A stretch of DNA of 64,000 bases from Paracyclopina nana (Eukaryota; Arthropoda; Copepoda; Cyclopoida; Cyclopettidae). The position numbers and the translations under genes were made by a program. Below, piece by piece: positions 48,001 through 51,551 of the stretch. Location of the stretch: positions 1,510,501 through 1,574,500 of the forward strand of contig JAGUCH010000007.1 of NCBI GenBank assembly GCA_019096065.1, read 5' to 3'. The number at the start of each line of letters is the position of its first letter. Positions within the stretch are counted from its first letter, which is position 1. The notes under the pieces are model-generated. The model made no database searches. It was given only the letters and a program-made list of their open reading frames with translations, and was not told the origin of the DNA.

Positions 48001-50395
48001 CGCTACAAATGAACTTTAAAATGAGTCACTTTGCTCAATAAGAAAGCCTTCTTTGCGAGTCAAAAGAAGCTCCGCTTCACTCCGCTACAAAATCTCTCTA
48101 GATGAGATAGAGAAGAGAATGTAGCTCCGCTACACTCCGCTACACTCCGCTACAAATCAAATTTAAAAGACCATAGTTTCATTCATTAAATTTGAAAAAA
48201 AACTCCGCTTCACTTCGCTACCATGTAACCTCTAGTAGTAGACCCTTAGGACGCGAGCTCGCTCCGCTCGAAACGGAGAAGCCTCCATAGAGGGTCATTC
48301 ATGCAAACCTTAAGCAGAAATGCGATGTTTCTGCAAGGGGGCTTTTCTTTTAATGTGCTTTTTCCATGTCTCTTAGGAGAGATGTGAGCTTGGAGCTGTC
48401 TCACGGGTATAGCGTGGGAAGTGTGGCCACTGAGCAAAATCGTGCCTCAAGTTTGAGCTCTGAGGAGGGTGGACATCAACAGCAAAACAACTCCCTCGAG
48501 GTCTCCTCCTCCTCGGCACCACCACCCACAAAAAGCCAATCTTCATACCCTTCATCGCCGAGGGCAGAAAGGTAGCAGAAAAACCAATTCAAGTCTAAGA
48601 AACCATGAATTTTTTCCCATTTTGAAGGAGGGCCCAACTCATCAAAGGAAATTCCCCCAACACGTTGACCGTGCAAATTCCATATGGGCCAGTCCAATCT
48701 CTTCCAACCTCACCTCTGGCACCTCCGAGTAGCGGCGAGAATCCCACCACCGAGGCCACGCCCCCTCATGCCCCACAGAGGGGCATCTCGTACCCGCCCC
48801 TGTCGCCAAAGTCCTCACTCAAGAGGGGCATGGCACTCCAGCAGCAATCCTGCTCCATCAAGTTGGCCTCTGATGGAATTACAATCCCTGTCATCACTGG
48901 AGTGCCAACTCCTAATGAAGATGAAGATGATCCGGATGCTCTTGAGGACAAAGCCATCACCACTCAGCCCATGATGATCTCCAATAATGAGGAGAAGCCT
49001 CAGCGAAAAGGCCGAATGGAAAGGGCGGATGCCAGGAGGTATCATACAGCTGGTGCCATTGAGGACATCAAGGTATGAATAAAAAATAATCTTAAAACCT
49101 GCCTAAGACCAAAGAGTGGCATGTTTATTTGCGTACGACATTTCGATACTTTTTTTTGGCTGCCCAATGTATTCAAATCAAATTACTTTGTGATGAGACT
49201 TGATTGCCATCTTTCAATTTGGCTTTCAGTCTGTGATACTGAATTGCTATACTATGACTTATTTGCGTATCTGCAGCTGTATTCATGAGGAATACGACGT
49301 TGGAGGTTGCGTGATTTATCATAGTGCCACTCTCTGGAATCTCAGCGTCTTTAGCAGCAAATTCATAGAACTATGTGTAGTAGTATATTGAGAAAAACAT
49401 CGTAGTAAGACTTGTATGTTCTTGGCTCCAACTTTTTTCAAAGGAGAATAGTGAAAAACTTTTATGTGCCACCGCAAGACTTTGCTTGGCTGGAATGAAT
49501 AATGGCATATTTTTGGACTCTATACTGATTTTTATTTCAGAAACAAGATGTAAAGGATGCAAGCATACAAAAGCGCCTGTCTTGGAATTATGGCCAACAT
49601 ATAGCCAACCATGAGCTGACTTTACAGCAGAAAAAGAATAATACCAAGTGCCTCAGTTCAGACTCAATGCATTCCTCTTCTGGTGTCAGCTCCACAGGAT
49701 CACTTCACTTGTCCATTGGAGGCAGCAGCGAATTTGAAGACTCCACTGCTTCCACTGGAACTGTGGTCACAGCTACACATATCTACAGAAACTTGTCATC
49801 TTCAAATGCTTCTTCATCCAAAGAAGAAAATGGTAACATCCCTTTTTCTCATAATATAACCATCTACAATTCACATTTTATCAAATGTGCTCATTTCAAA
49901 CATTCAAAATTGGTATAAAAAACAAGCTTATGACGACATTTTGAGTTAATGTATTAATGTGTATTTTTTTACTTTTCTATGTATTCAAATCAAATTACTT
50001 TGTAATGAGACTCGATTTGCATCTGCCCAATTTGCTTTCAGTTTGCCAGACTGAAATTAATCAAAGCGTAGAAAAAATATTGCTGATGACTGATATTACC
50101 TTTTTCAGTACCTGATCCTTCAAGCATGGGGCAACTGCAACAGCAGCAATCTGGAGGTGGCTCCAGCCTCAATTTGTCTGTGAACAATGAGAAATCTAAG
50201 GCTGGCTGTCCTCCACCTGTTCCACCAAGGACTAACCAGAGCCACCACGTGACTACCACTTACATAACCCAGGATGAGGTCACTGTGACCTCGTCCTCTT
50301 CTACAGTTGCTGCAGTTGACCCCACGAAAAAGAAGACAGAAATTCACAAGTTGAGGGAGATGCTGCTGTCAGACAATTCAGTTGAATCCTCGTAA
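1..50395 (+). CDS. Plekhg5: PLEKHG5/Syx-type Rho guanine nucleotide exchange factor (multi-exon, 5' partial)
   Basis: The product is expected to activate RhoA-type GTPases by nucleotide exchange, at membranes or cell junctions. Coding exons I assign: 12735-12979, 13774-14231, 15511-15554, 28224-28362, 28455-28701, 29991-30084, 32327-32545, 33163-33275, 38522-38661, 39890-39978, 40222-40527, 43054-43162, 43221-43366, 43887-44087, 44291-44401, 44465-44614, 44977-45087, 46165-46311, 46823-47065, 47177-47445, 48377-48571, 48628-49072, 49541-49832, 50109-50395. They sum to 4800 nt, all junctions agree in phase, and the product is 1599 aa. Order of parts: a Ser-rich N-terminus, a Ras-binding-like domain at about 485-566, a DH domain at about 760-970, a PH domain at about 995-1105, then a long Ser/Pro-rich tail. 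Match to vertebrate PLEKHG5 is clear in the RBD, DH and PH. The protein is longer than human PLEKHG5. It ends in SVESS and so lacks the hydrophobic last residue of a classical PDZ ligand. The start at 12735 is chosen for its CACCATGG context and for in-frame stops upstream. Alternative first exons are listed separately. Confidence 0.88.
41..4152. other. Intron-like AT-rich DNA with no recognised gene
   Basis: No coding exon or RNA gene is supported here. It holds a two-copy tandem duplication of about 170 bp (3134-3464) and otherwise unremarkable AT-rich sequence. Short open frames such as 2213-2587 on the minus strand show no family similarity or splice context. Confidence 0.6.
3134..3464. 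repeat. Two-copy tandem duplication, period about 170 bp
   Basis: The block starting CAAGTTTTGT at 3134 recurs from 3304. Both copies share the run through TTCAGCACTG, the GATGAGCTTCAAA segment and TTTTTTATGGGCA near the end. They differ by small indels, so the duplication is not recent. Confidence 0.75.
4153..4224 (+). tRNA. tRNA-Pro (anticodon CGG)
   Basis: This 72-nt gene folds into a complete cloverleaf. The acceptor stem pairs GGCTCAG with CTGAGCC. The anticodon loop TTCGGGT presents CGG, which reads the proline codon CCG. The T-arm is CCGGGTTCAAATCCCGG, with the standard internal B box, and GGTCTAGGGG matches the A-box region. The 3' CCA is not encoded. A T-run (TTTTTT) starting nine bases after the gene is the expected pol III terminator. 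It lies in the intron space of the RhoGEF gene, on the same strand, just upstream of a candidate exon at 4257. Confidence 0.95.
4257..4355 (+). CDS. Plekhg5: Candidate upstream coding exon of the RhoGEF gene
   Basis: The 99 bp sit between TTTGCAG and GTAAGA and are open as [18 protein letters not shown] and onward, rich in Ser/Lys/Glu. The exon begins needing one base from the previous exon and ends in phase 1. It therefore fits the exon ending at 40 (frame 1) and can splice straight to 15511, which also accepts phase 1. It cannot join the exon at 12735 in frame, so it would belong to a longer alternative N-terminus. No domain is recognisable. Confidence 0.45.
4393..4445. promoter_or_regulatory. 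Inverted pair of CTCF-like motifs
   Basis: AGGTGGCGCCAC (4393-4404) and GTGGCGCCACCT (4429-4440) form a 12-bp inverted repeat about 24 bp apart. The right one extends to a perfect GCGCCMYCTRGYGG match at 4432-4445. The two point in opposite directions and start about 40 bp after the donor of the candidate exon at 4257. Confidence 0.5.
5461..5519 (+). repeat. Copy of the dispersed palindromic repeat (TTCAGT-n-ACTGAA)
   Basis: This is a typical copy: CTCATTAATGAG, then GATTGTCATCTCTCAATTTT, then TTCAGTTTCCAAAACTGAA. The same order of blocks recurs on both strands through the window. Other clear cores lie near 6571, 6917, 7811, 8130, 10407, 10642, 11922, 17601, 18250, 26023, 26083, 35160, 35909, 43453, 43752, 49225 and 50038. 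Some copies are subterminal parts of larger inverted-repeat elements. Confidence 0.8.
6617..6760. mobile_element. Near-perfect 144-bp hairpin MITE
   Basis: The arms 6617-6651 and 6726-6760 are reverse complements (outer end GGCTCATTATCTTCCGCG), and complementarity continues inward with few mismatches around a short loop. It is flanked by CAA on both sides, a probable 3-bp target duplication, and it interrupts a copy of the dispersed TTCAGT repeat. There is no coding capacity. The high arm identity suggests recent origin. Confidence 0.75.
7470..8280. repeat. Three-copy degenerate tandem repeat containing the TTCAGT palindrome
   Basis: GGCACAAATCAAA begins near 7547, 7762 and 8077. Each time it is followed by a GAGACTCGATTGTCATC block, CCAATTTGTGTTCAG and a GGCAAGATTTTCTT block. 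Spacings are about 216 and 314 bp. The last two copies also share a downstream GGATGTTGGTTCCTGGTGCA block. Confidence 0.75.
12659..12672 (+). promoter_or_regulatory. CTCF-like motif at the internal promoter
   Basis: GCGCCCTCTGGCGG matches the CTCF core with no mismatch and is followed by CAG. It lies 63 bp upstream of the start codon at 12735, so it is inside or beside the presumed promoter or 5' UTR of the shorter RhoGEF isoform. Confidence 0.55.
12735..12979 (+). CDS. Plekhg5: Alternative first coding exon of the RhoGEF gene
   Basis: The start is [20 protein letters not shown], Lys-rich then Ser-rich. The ATG has the strong context CACCATGG; another in-frame ATG lies nine bases upstream at 12726. 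In-frame stops lie just before, so this is a first exon rather than an internal one. The donor AG|GTTGGA is weak in sequence. It leaves phase 2, and the acceptor at 13774 supplies the missing base to give an Arg codon, so the join is supported by phase and by the continuing Ser/Arg-rich composition. Confidence 0.7.
13070..13640. repeat. 19-bp minisatellite in the first intron
   Basis: About 29 imperfect copies of ATTTCACGAAAATTCCTCT occur, most regular at 13330-13440. The unit has no stop codon in any forward frame, so the array creates a spurious open frame of about 200 codons (13117-13743). The period is not a multiple of three. It lies entirely between the donor at 12979 and the acceptor at 13774. 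Confidence 0.9.
13774..15554 (+). CDS. Plekhg5: RhoGEF exons 2 (13774-14231) and 3 (15511-15554)
   Basis: Exon 2 encodes [20 protein letters not shown] and a Ser/Pro/Ala-rich segment with [16 protein letters not shown], ending YVLTSTR before GTAAGT. Exon 3 is only 44 bp between TGTTGCAG and GTAAGC and encodes [14 protein letters not shown]. It accepts phase 1 from exon 2 or from the upstream exon at 4257 and leaves phase 0 for the exon at 28224. No domain is recognised; the region is predicted to be disordered. Confidence 0.65.
14309..14714. mobile_element. MITE family E, copy 1 (TIR TGTCCTGTTCATG)
   Basis: A 406-bp element in the intron after exon 2. It has terminal inverted repeats TGTCCTGTTCATG and CATGAACAGGGCA and a TAA duplication on both sides (14306-14308 and 14715-14717). 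It is non-coding. A second copy at 19714-20120 aligns along its full length. The 3-bp TWA target points to the PIF/Harbinger superfamily. Confidence 0.85.
15561..15574 (+). promoter_or_regulatory. CTCF-like motif beside exon 3
   Basis: GCGCCACCTGGCGG is a perfect consensus match starting six bases into the intron after exon 3. A further partial motif, AGATGGCGC, spans the acceptor of the same 44-bp exon, so the exon is bracketed. Confidence 0.5.
17598..18271. mobile_element. Inverted-repeat pair with 54-bp arms
   Basis: The left arm 17598-17652 and right arm 18217-18271 are reverse complements with about one mismatch. Each contains the TTCAGTATCGAGAACTGAA palindrome and GTGAACCAAGTGAC. The 560 bp between shows no coding gene. 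Weak complementarity continues outside the arms, so the true element may be larger. Confidence 0.7.
18734..18747 (-). promoter_or_regulatory. CTCF-like motif
   Basis: CCGCTAGGTGGCGC is a perfect consensus match in the reverse orientation, deep in the long intron after exon 3. Confidence 0.45.
19714..20120. mobile_element. MITE family E, copy 2
   Basis: A 407-bp copy of the element at 14309, in the same orientation, with terminal repeats TGTCCTGTTCATG and CATGAACAGGGCA. TTA flanks both ends (19711-19713 and 20121-20123). The two copies differ by scattered substitutions and small indels, so they inserted independently. Confidence 0.85.
20322..20335 (+). promoter_or_regulatory. CTCF-like motif (one mismatch)
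   Basis: GCGCCCCCTGGTGA matches 13 of 14 positions of the consensus and resembles the common vertebrate core. Confidence 0.4.
22005..22246. mobile_element. MITE family G copy (TIR GTGTTCATCTA)
   Basis: GTGTTCATCTA at 22010 is matched by TAGATGAACAC at 22231-22241. The interior has no gene. The same terminal sequence recurs at 27017/27608, 38680/38855 and 43387/43819, and singly near 16105, 21408, 36661, 36733 and 46785. Confidence 0.6.
24349..24362 (+). promoter_or_regulatory. CTCF-like motif
   Basis: GCGCCCTCTAGCGG is a perfect consensus match followed by CAG. With the motif at 26164 it flanks the candidate exon at 25510-25871, in the opposite orientation. Confidence 0.5.
25510..25871 (+). 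CDS. Candidate alternative coding exon of the RhoGEF gene
   Basis: A GC-rich open segment in AT-rich surroundings reads [20 protein letters not shown] and on through [20 protein letters not shown] to EIHDFGSE, ending at GAG|GTATTC. From an acceptor at 25509 (or 25497) it takes phase 1 and leaves phase 0. That is exactly the phase pair of exon 3, so it could replace exon 3 between exon 2 (or the 4257 exon) and the exon at 28224. If the donor is not used, the frame stops at 25892 and it could be a terminal exon. The acceptor has a poor pyrimidine tract. No domain is recognised. Confidence 0.4.
26164..26177 (-). promoter_or_regulatory. CTCF-like motif
   Basis: CCGCCAGGTGGCGC is a perfect consensus match in reverse orientation, 290 bp after the candidate exon at 25510-25871. 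Confidence 0.5.
27017..27623. mobile_element. MITE family G element hosting a family B insertion
   Basis: The left end CCGTTCATCTAC (27022) is matched by GTAGATGAACG ending in CCACAT near 27623. Inside lies a degenerate TTCAGT palindrome copy near the right end and a complete family B MITE (27280-27501), so this element is the older of the two. Confidence 0.6.
27280..27501. mobile_element. MITE family B copy (TIR GGCATGGTTCGCCTGC)
   Basis: A 222-bp element with ends GGCATGGTTCGCCTGC and GCAGGTGAACCAGGCC, and TAA duplicated at 27277-27279 and 27502-27504. It is internally similar to the copies at 34332, 34854, 36915 and 37561. The TWA target and short TIRs fit PIF/Harbinger-derived, Tourist-like elements. 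Confidence 0.88.
28181..28194 (+). promoter_or_regulatory. CTCF-like motif just upstream of exon 4
   Basis: GCGCCACCTAGCGG is a perfect consensus match that ends 29 bp before exon 4, inside the acceptor region. A partial motif, AAGATGGCGC, lies about 45 bp further upstream in the opposite orientation. Confidence 0.5.
28224..30084 (+). CDS. Plekhg5: RhoGEF exons 4-6 (28224-28362, 28455-28701, 29991-30084)
   Basis: Exon 4 starts [20 protein letters not shown]. Exon 5 is acidic and Ser-rich ([20 protein letters not shown]). Exon 6 is strongly basic ([19 protein letters not shown]). Borders are CAG| and |GT throughout, and phases 0-1, 1-2 and 2-0 agree. This segment corresponds to the variable N-terminal part of PLEKHG5 proteins. 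The basic patch could bind membranes or act as a nuclear signal, which is inference only. Confidence 0.75.
28725..29830. repeat. 219-bp tandem repeat array in intron 5
   Basis: CCATTTGGCTTTCAG recurs at 28732, 28951, 29170 and 29389 with an exact period of 219 bp. It recurs again near 29774 after the MITE inserted in the fourth unit is removed. Each unit includes the TTCAGT palindrome family (TTCAGTTTATGATACTGAA). Because 219 is 73 codons, the open frame repeats too, but stops break it and it lies inside an intron. Confidence 0.92.
29463..29633. mobile_element. MITE family A copy (TIR AGGGCGTTCTCATATTG) in the tandem array
   Basis: A 171-bp element with ends AGGGCGTTCTCATATTGC and GCAATATGAGAACGCCCT. 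AAT is duplicated at 29460-29462 and 29634-29636. The other repeat units give the empty site, and removing the element plus one AAT restores the unit, so the boundaries are certain. The interior is itself partly palindromic (GGTTAGACCAAACTG motifs). Confidence 0.92.
30784..30797 (-). promoter_or_regulatory. CTCF-like motif (vertebrate-type core)
   Basis: CCACCAGGTGGCAG equals the textbook vertebrate CTCF core. It lies about 1.1 kb upstream of the alternative first exon at 31898. Confidence 0.5.
31289..31670. mobile_element. Inverted-repeat element family F, copy 1
   Basis: Its ends, GCATCATAACAA and TTGTTATGCTAC, are inverted repeats. A second copy lies in the opposite orientation at 46363-46766. 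They share ACGCCATCTACCGACTTTTT, the CCCAGATGTTGCC block and GCCGCTAGGATCGCCCT. There is no coding capacity. Confidence 0.75.
31898..32167 (+). CDS. Plekhg5: Alternative first exon of the RhoGEF gene (internal promoter)
   Basis: The ATG at 31898 opens [20 protein letters not shown], followed by a Gly/Ser/Arg-rich stretch. An in-frame stop lies seven codons upstream. The frame remains open to CATTCG|GTATAC, phase 0, which joins the exon at 32327 ([15 protein letters not shown]). GC content and Ser/Arg codon use resemble the other exons of this gene. The isoform would lack the residues encoded by exons 1-6 but keep the RBD, DH and PH. Vertebrate PLEKHG5 also uses several first exons. Confidence 0.55.
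32327..32545 (+). CDS. Plekhg5: RhoGEF exon 7
   Basis: It encodes [20 protein letters not shown] to [12 protein letters not shown], between CTGCTGCAG and GTAAGA, phase 0 to 0. It is Ser-rich with likely basophilic kinase sites (RRRKLSTAS). It is the first exon shared by the long and internal-promoter isoforms. Confidence 0.8.
32546..33162. other. Intron 7
   Basis: Nothing coding is seen. A partial CTCF-like motif, GCCCTCTAGTGA, lies near 32661. Confidence 0.6.
33163..38661 (+). CDS. Plekhg5: RhoGEF Ras-binding-like domain (exons 8 and 9: 33163-33275, 38522-38661)
   Basis: The two exons read [20 protein letters not shown] then [32 protein letters not shown] and [10 protein letters not shown]. 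This aligns with the ubiquitin-like RBD of vertebrate PLEKHG5: a beta strand, the helix with the VCERRG pattern, the YLEQS-TPLPL strand and the GGRHI ending. The domain is split by a 5.2-kb intron full of MITEs. The junction is phase 2 to 1, giving an Arg codon. Confidence 0.85.
34332..34714. mobile_element. MITE family B copy interrupted by a family H MITE
   Basis: The ends are GGCATGGTTCACCTGC and GCAGGTGAACCAGGCC. It is flanked by TTA on the left and TTT on the right, one base off a perfect duplication. The uninterrupted copy at 27280 gives the empty site and shows that 34538-34691 is a later insertion. Confidence 0.88.
34538..34691. mobile_element. MITE family H (TIR GCYCRGTTCCAAC) nested in family B
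   Basis: A 154-bp insert with inverted ends GCTCGGTTCCAAC and GTTGGAACTGGGC and TAAT duplicated on both sides (34534-34537, 34692-34695). The interior holds a second palindrome around AGTATAGTATGG and CCATACTATACT. The comparison copy at 27280 lacks it. Confidence 0.85.
34854..35079. mobile_element. MITE family B copy (TIR GGCCCTGTTCACCTGC)
   Basis: 226 bp, ends GGCCCTGTTCACCTGC and GCAGGTGAACAGGGCC, TTA duplicated at 34851-34853 and 35080-35082. It contains the family's GCCATCCTACACC and TCAGATTTTGACTTCGGAAT blocks. Confidence 0.92.
37360..37519. mobile_element. MITE family A copy inside the fold-back element
   Basis: 160 bp, ends AGGGCGTTCTCATATTGGA and TCCAATATGAGAACGCCCT, TGT duplicated at 37357-37359 and 37520-37522. 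The interior is nearly palindromic (ACCAAAACCTGATTTTGGT and ACTGGTTTTTGGTTAACC). Confidence 0.9.
37561..37782. mobile_element. MITE family B copy inside the fold-back element
   Basis: 222 bp, ends GGGCCTGTTCACCTGC and GCAGGTGAACAGGGCC, TTA duplicated at 37558-37560 and 37783-37785. It lies in the opposite orientation to the outer family B copy that hosts the whole block. Confidence 0.9.
38991..39360. mobile_element. Element related to family A (TIR AGCCCGTTCTCATATTT)
   Basis: 370 bp with perfect 17-bp inverted ends AGCCCGTTCTCATATTT and AAATATGAGAACGGGCT. The flanks do not show a matching 3-bp duplication. It also has inner matching segments (GCAAGGCTCTTTGG and CCAAAGAGCCTTGC). Confidence 0.85.
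39453..39865. mobile_element. MITE family D (TIR GGCCTGGATCAGCTGG)
   Basis: 413 bp, ends GGCCTGGATCAGCTGGT and ACCAGCTGATCCAGGCC, TAA duplicated at 39450-39452 and 39866-39868. Internal repeats of AATTGCAGCGCAATT type are present. The TWA target suggests PIF/Harbinger. It ends 24 bp before exon 10 and so lies within the acceptor region. Confidence 0.9.
39890..40527 (+). CDS. Plekhg5: RhoGEF exons 10-11 (39890-39978, 40222-40527)
   Basis: Exon 10 ([20 protein letters not shown]) and exon 11 ([20 protein letters not shown] through [12 protein letters not shown]) form the Ser/Gly/Pro-rich linker between the RBD and DH. The [12 protein letters not shown] ending parallels the NRAASRFSGFF region at the same place in human PLEKHG5. 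Phases are 1-0 and 0-0. Confidence 0.8.
40528..43053. other. Intron 11, no recognised element
   Basis: 2.5 kb of AT-rich sequence with no supported exon, RNA gene or clear transposon. It is the least repetitive long intron of the gene. Confidence 0.5.
43054..45087 (+). CDS. Plekhg5: RhoGEF DH domain exons 12-17
   Basis: Exons 43054-43162, 43221-43366, 43887-44087, 44291-44401, 44465-44614 and 44977-45087 encode the catalytic Dbl-homology region. Exon 12 has the conserved lead-in [19 protein letters not shown]. Exon 13 opens CR1 with [20 protein letters not shown]. Exon 14 has [12 protein letters not shown] and LFCNIPEIY. Exon 16 carries the CR3 helix [19 protein letters not shown], which contacts the GTPase. 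Exon 17 closes with the helix leading to the PH domain. All core exchange-helix residues expected of the family are visible, so it should be active. Confidence 0.93.
43367..43886. mobile_element. Intron 13, largely a family G MITE (43383-43845)
   Basis: The outer ends CGTTCATCTGCTG (43390) and CAGCAGATGAACG (43819) are inverted repeats. Each end is followed inward by a TTCAGT-n-ACTGAA copy in inverted order (43453 and 43752). The palindromic repeat is therefore subterminal in this family. The element makes up almost the whole intron. Confidence 0.75.
44632..44890. mobile_element. MITE family J in intron 16 (TIR CGTGCTGGGTC)
   Basis: CGTGCTGGGTC (44632-44642) and GACCCAGCACG (44880-44890) are inverted ends. 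Inside, AAGCGCCCTCTACAATT and TTGTAGAGGGCGCTTT form a second inverted pair that contains half-CTCF-like GCGCCCTCTA. The intron is 362 bp. Confidence 0.75.
45088..46164. other. Intron 17
   Basis: Nothing beyond AT-rich unique sequence. Open frames on both strands here have no splice or family support. Confidence 0.5.
46165..47065 (+). CDS. Plekhg5: RhoGEF PH domain exons 18-19 (46165-46311, 46823-47065)
   Basis: Exon 18 carries the DH-PH linker ([18 protein letters not shown]) and the first PH strand ([12 protein letters not shown]). Exon 19 continues with [20 protein letters not shown] and [17 protein letters not shown], the core of the PH fold. The match to human PLEKHG5 is close. The domain binds phosphoinositides and positions the DH domain. 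Its final helix is in exon 20 ([18 protein letters not shown]). Confidence 0.92.
46363..46766. mobile_element. Inverted-repeat element family F, copy 2
   Basis: The ends GTATCATAACAA and TTGTTATGATAC are a perfect 12-bp inverted pair. The element matches 31289-31670 in reverse orientation over most of its length. It occupies most of intron 18, and a family G-type end (GCAGATGAACGTCACATT) follows it directly before exon 19. Confidence 0.8.
47177..50395 (+). CDS. Plekhg5: RhoGEF C-terminal exons 20-24
   Basis: Exons 47177-47445, 48377-48571, 48628-49072, 49541-49832 and 50109-50395 complete the PH helix and encode a tail of about 490 residues rich in Ser, Pro and acidic stretches ([12 protein letters not shown]). 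It includes the proline motif [13 protein letters not shown], a good SH3 ligand. The ending [15 protein letters not shown] resembles the vertebrate tail but lacks its hydrophobic C-terminal residue. Phase chain 2, 2, 0, 1 is consistent. The stop is TAA at 50393. No clear AATAAA follows within several hundred bases. Confidence 0.85.
47446..48376. repeat. Tandem array rich in GCTCCGCTACA / GCTCCGCTTCACTCC (intron 20)
   Basis: Within 47595-48275 a degenerate unit of about 130-138 bp repeats roughly three and a half times. Each unit has AGCTCCGCTACAAATTA, then GTCACTTCGCTCAA, then AGTCAAAAATAGCTCCGCTT. The same GCTCCGCTC / GCTTCGCTC words occur singly near 19698, 22391, 25437, 40006 and 48248. 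Confidence 0.8.
49073..49540. other. Intron 22
   Basis: It holds one TTCAGT-type palindrome copy (core near 49225, with GTGATGAGACTTGATTGCCA upstream). A sister copy lies in intron 23 near 50038. Nothing else is seen. Confidence 0.6.
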
Positions 50396-51551
50396 TTACA
50401 CATATGCTTTTTAGTAGAAAAGTAGAAGTGATGGAACGAGCTGCAAAAAATAGGGCATAAGATTATTACTTCCAGTAACCTCTTGTGAAAGAGGCTCTTA
50501 AAGGATTTGGAGCAGTACAAATGCACTAATGTGCTTGGTGCACGTGGGAGTTTGTTGTTATGAAAAAAACCAAAGAAAAAATAACCTCGTAAAACTGGTT
50601 TATGCTATGACAGTTCGGTTTAGCCCACTTCTAGCATGAAAATTTACTTTTTATTTAATTGCTGGCTATAAAAAATTTGTGAGCTGTTCCATCACTTTGC
50701 TTTACTTGAGTTGCCTTACTTAGCTTTGCTTTTCTAGGAATGTGTAATAAGGACCTGCTTCTGCAACTACCCACAAGCTACTGTGTGATTTTTCAGTTCC
50801 TGGCTGCAACCATCATTATTTTTTTTAATTGGCCTCATTTGTTACTGGATTTTTTTGCTTTTCTTCTTCCATAATGGGGAACACTTGCGCTTTGTCAGAA
50901 TTACTTAAAAAGAAGAAGAAGAAGAAAAACACTGAGAAAATAATAATGATGATGATGATAATGATGACCCATATCATATTAATATTGGAAATAATTAGTG
51001 CATGATCATAATAATATTGTGATGATAGAACAATTAGTGATCCATAAAACCAATGTGCAAGTTGTCATGCACAAGTCATGAAATATACTTAATTCATTCT
51101 ATTATCGTAGAGTTTGAATTTCCGCGCGCTTTATTTTCTCGTCAAATGGCAAGGCGCACTCGGCGCTTTGTTTACTTTTCGTTACTTGCCTTCTTTTTTG
51201 CTCAAGCGCACCTGATTCAGCTGCCAGATTTCCTAATTTTCTTTCCGGCGTTAAAACTCTAAAGTTTTGGCCCTTTTCATCTGTGTAATCTGGTAGCGAT
51301 GGTGAAAAAGTAAAAGAAAACAATGAACGTCTGCTAATGGCGCCCAGTCGCCATATTACTCGGAATTTTGGCTGATTTCGACCTATTTTGACTACTTCGA
51401 AGCCAGAGCCAAGAGTATTAACGCTGTCACTTGTGCAGTGTGACAAGAGATGCTTGAAAAAACTCTTGGCCAAGTTGTGATGTGAAAATAGTGACATTTA
51501 TTGCAATTCTGCTAGTATTTATTCCCGAATTCGTCGGATTGAGGCGTCAAA
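50396..51551. other. Intergenic: RhoGEF 3' end and corkscrew promoter region
   Basis: The left part should be the RhoGEF 3' UTR, with a simple GATGATGATGATAATGATGA tract near 50948. From about 51120 to 51550 CpG dinucleotides become frequent (CCGCGCGCTT, CACTCGGCGC), which suggests the corkscrew promoter and 5' UTR. The minus-strand open frame 51102-51497 looks incidental. Confidence 0.45.

Noticed and set aside
51102..51497. 131-codon minus-strand frame upstream of csw
   Set aside because: No family resemblance; it lies in the CpG-richer presumed promoter/5' UTR of csw.
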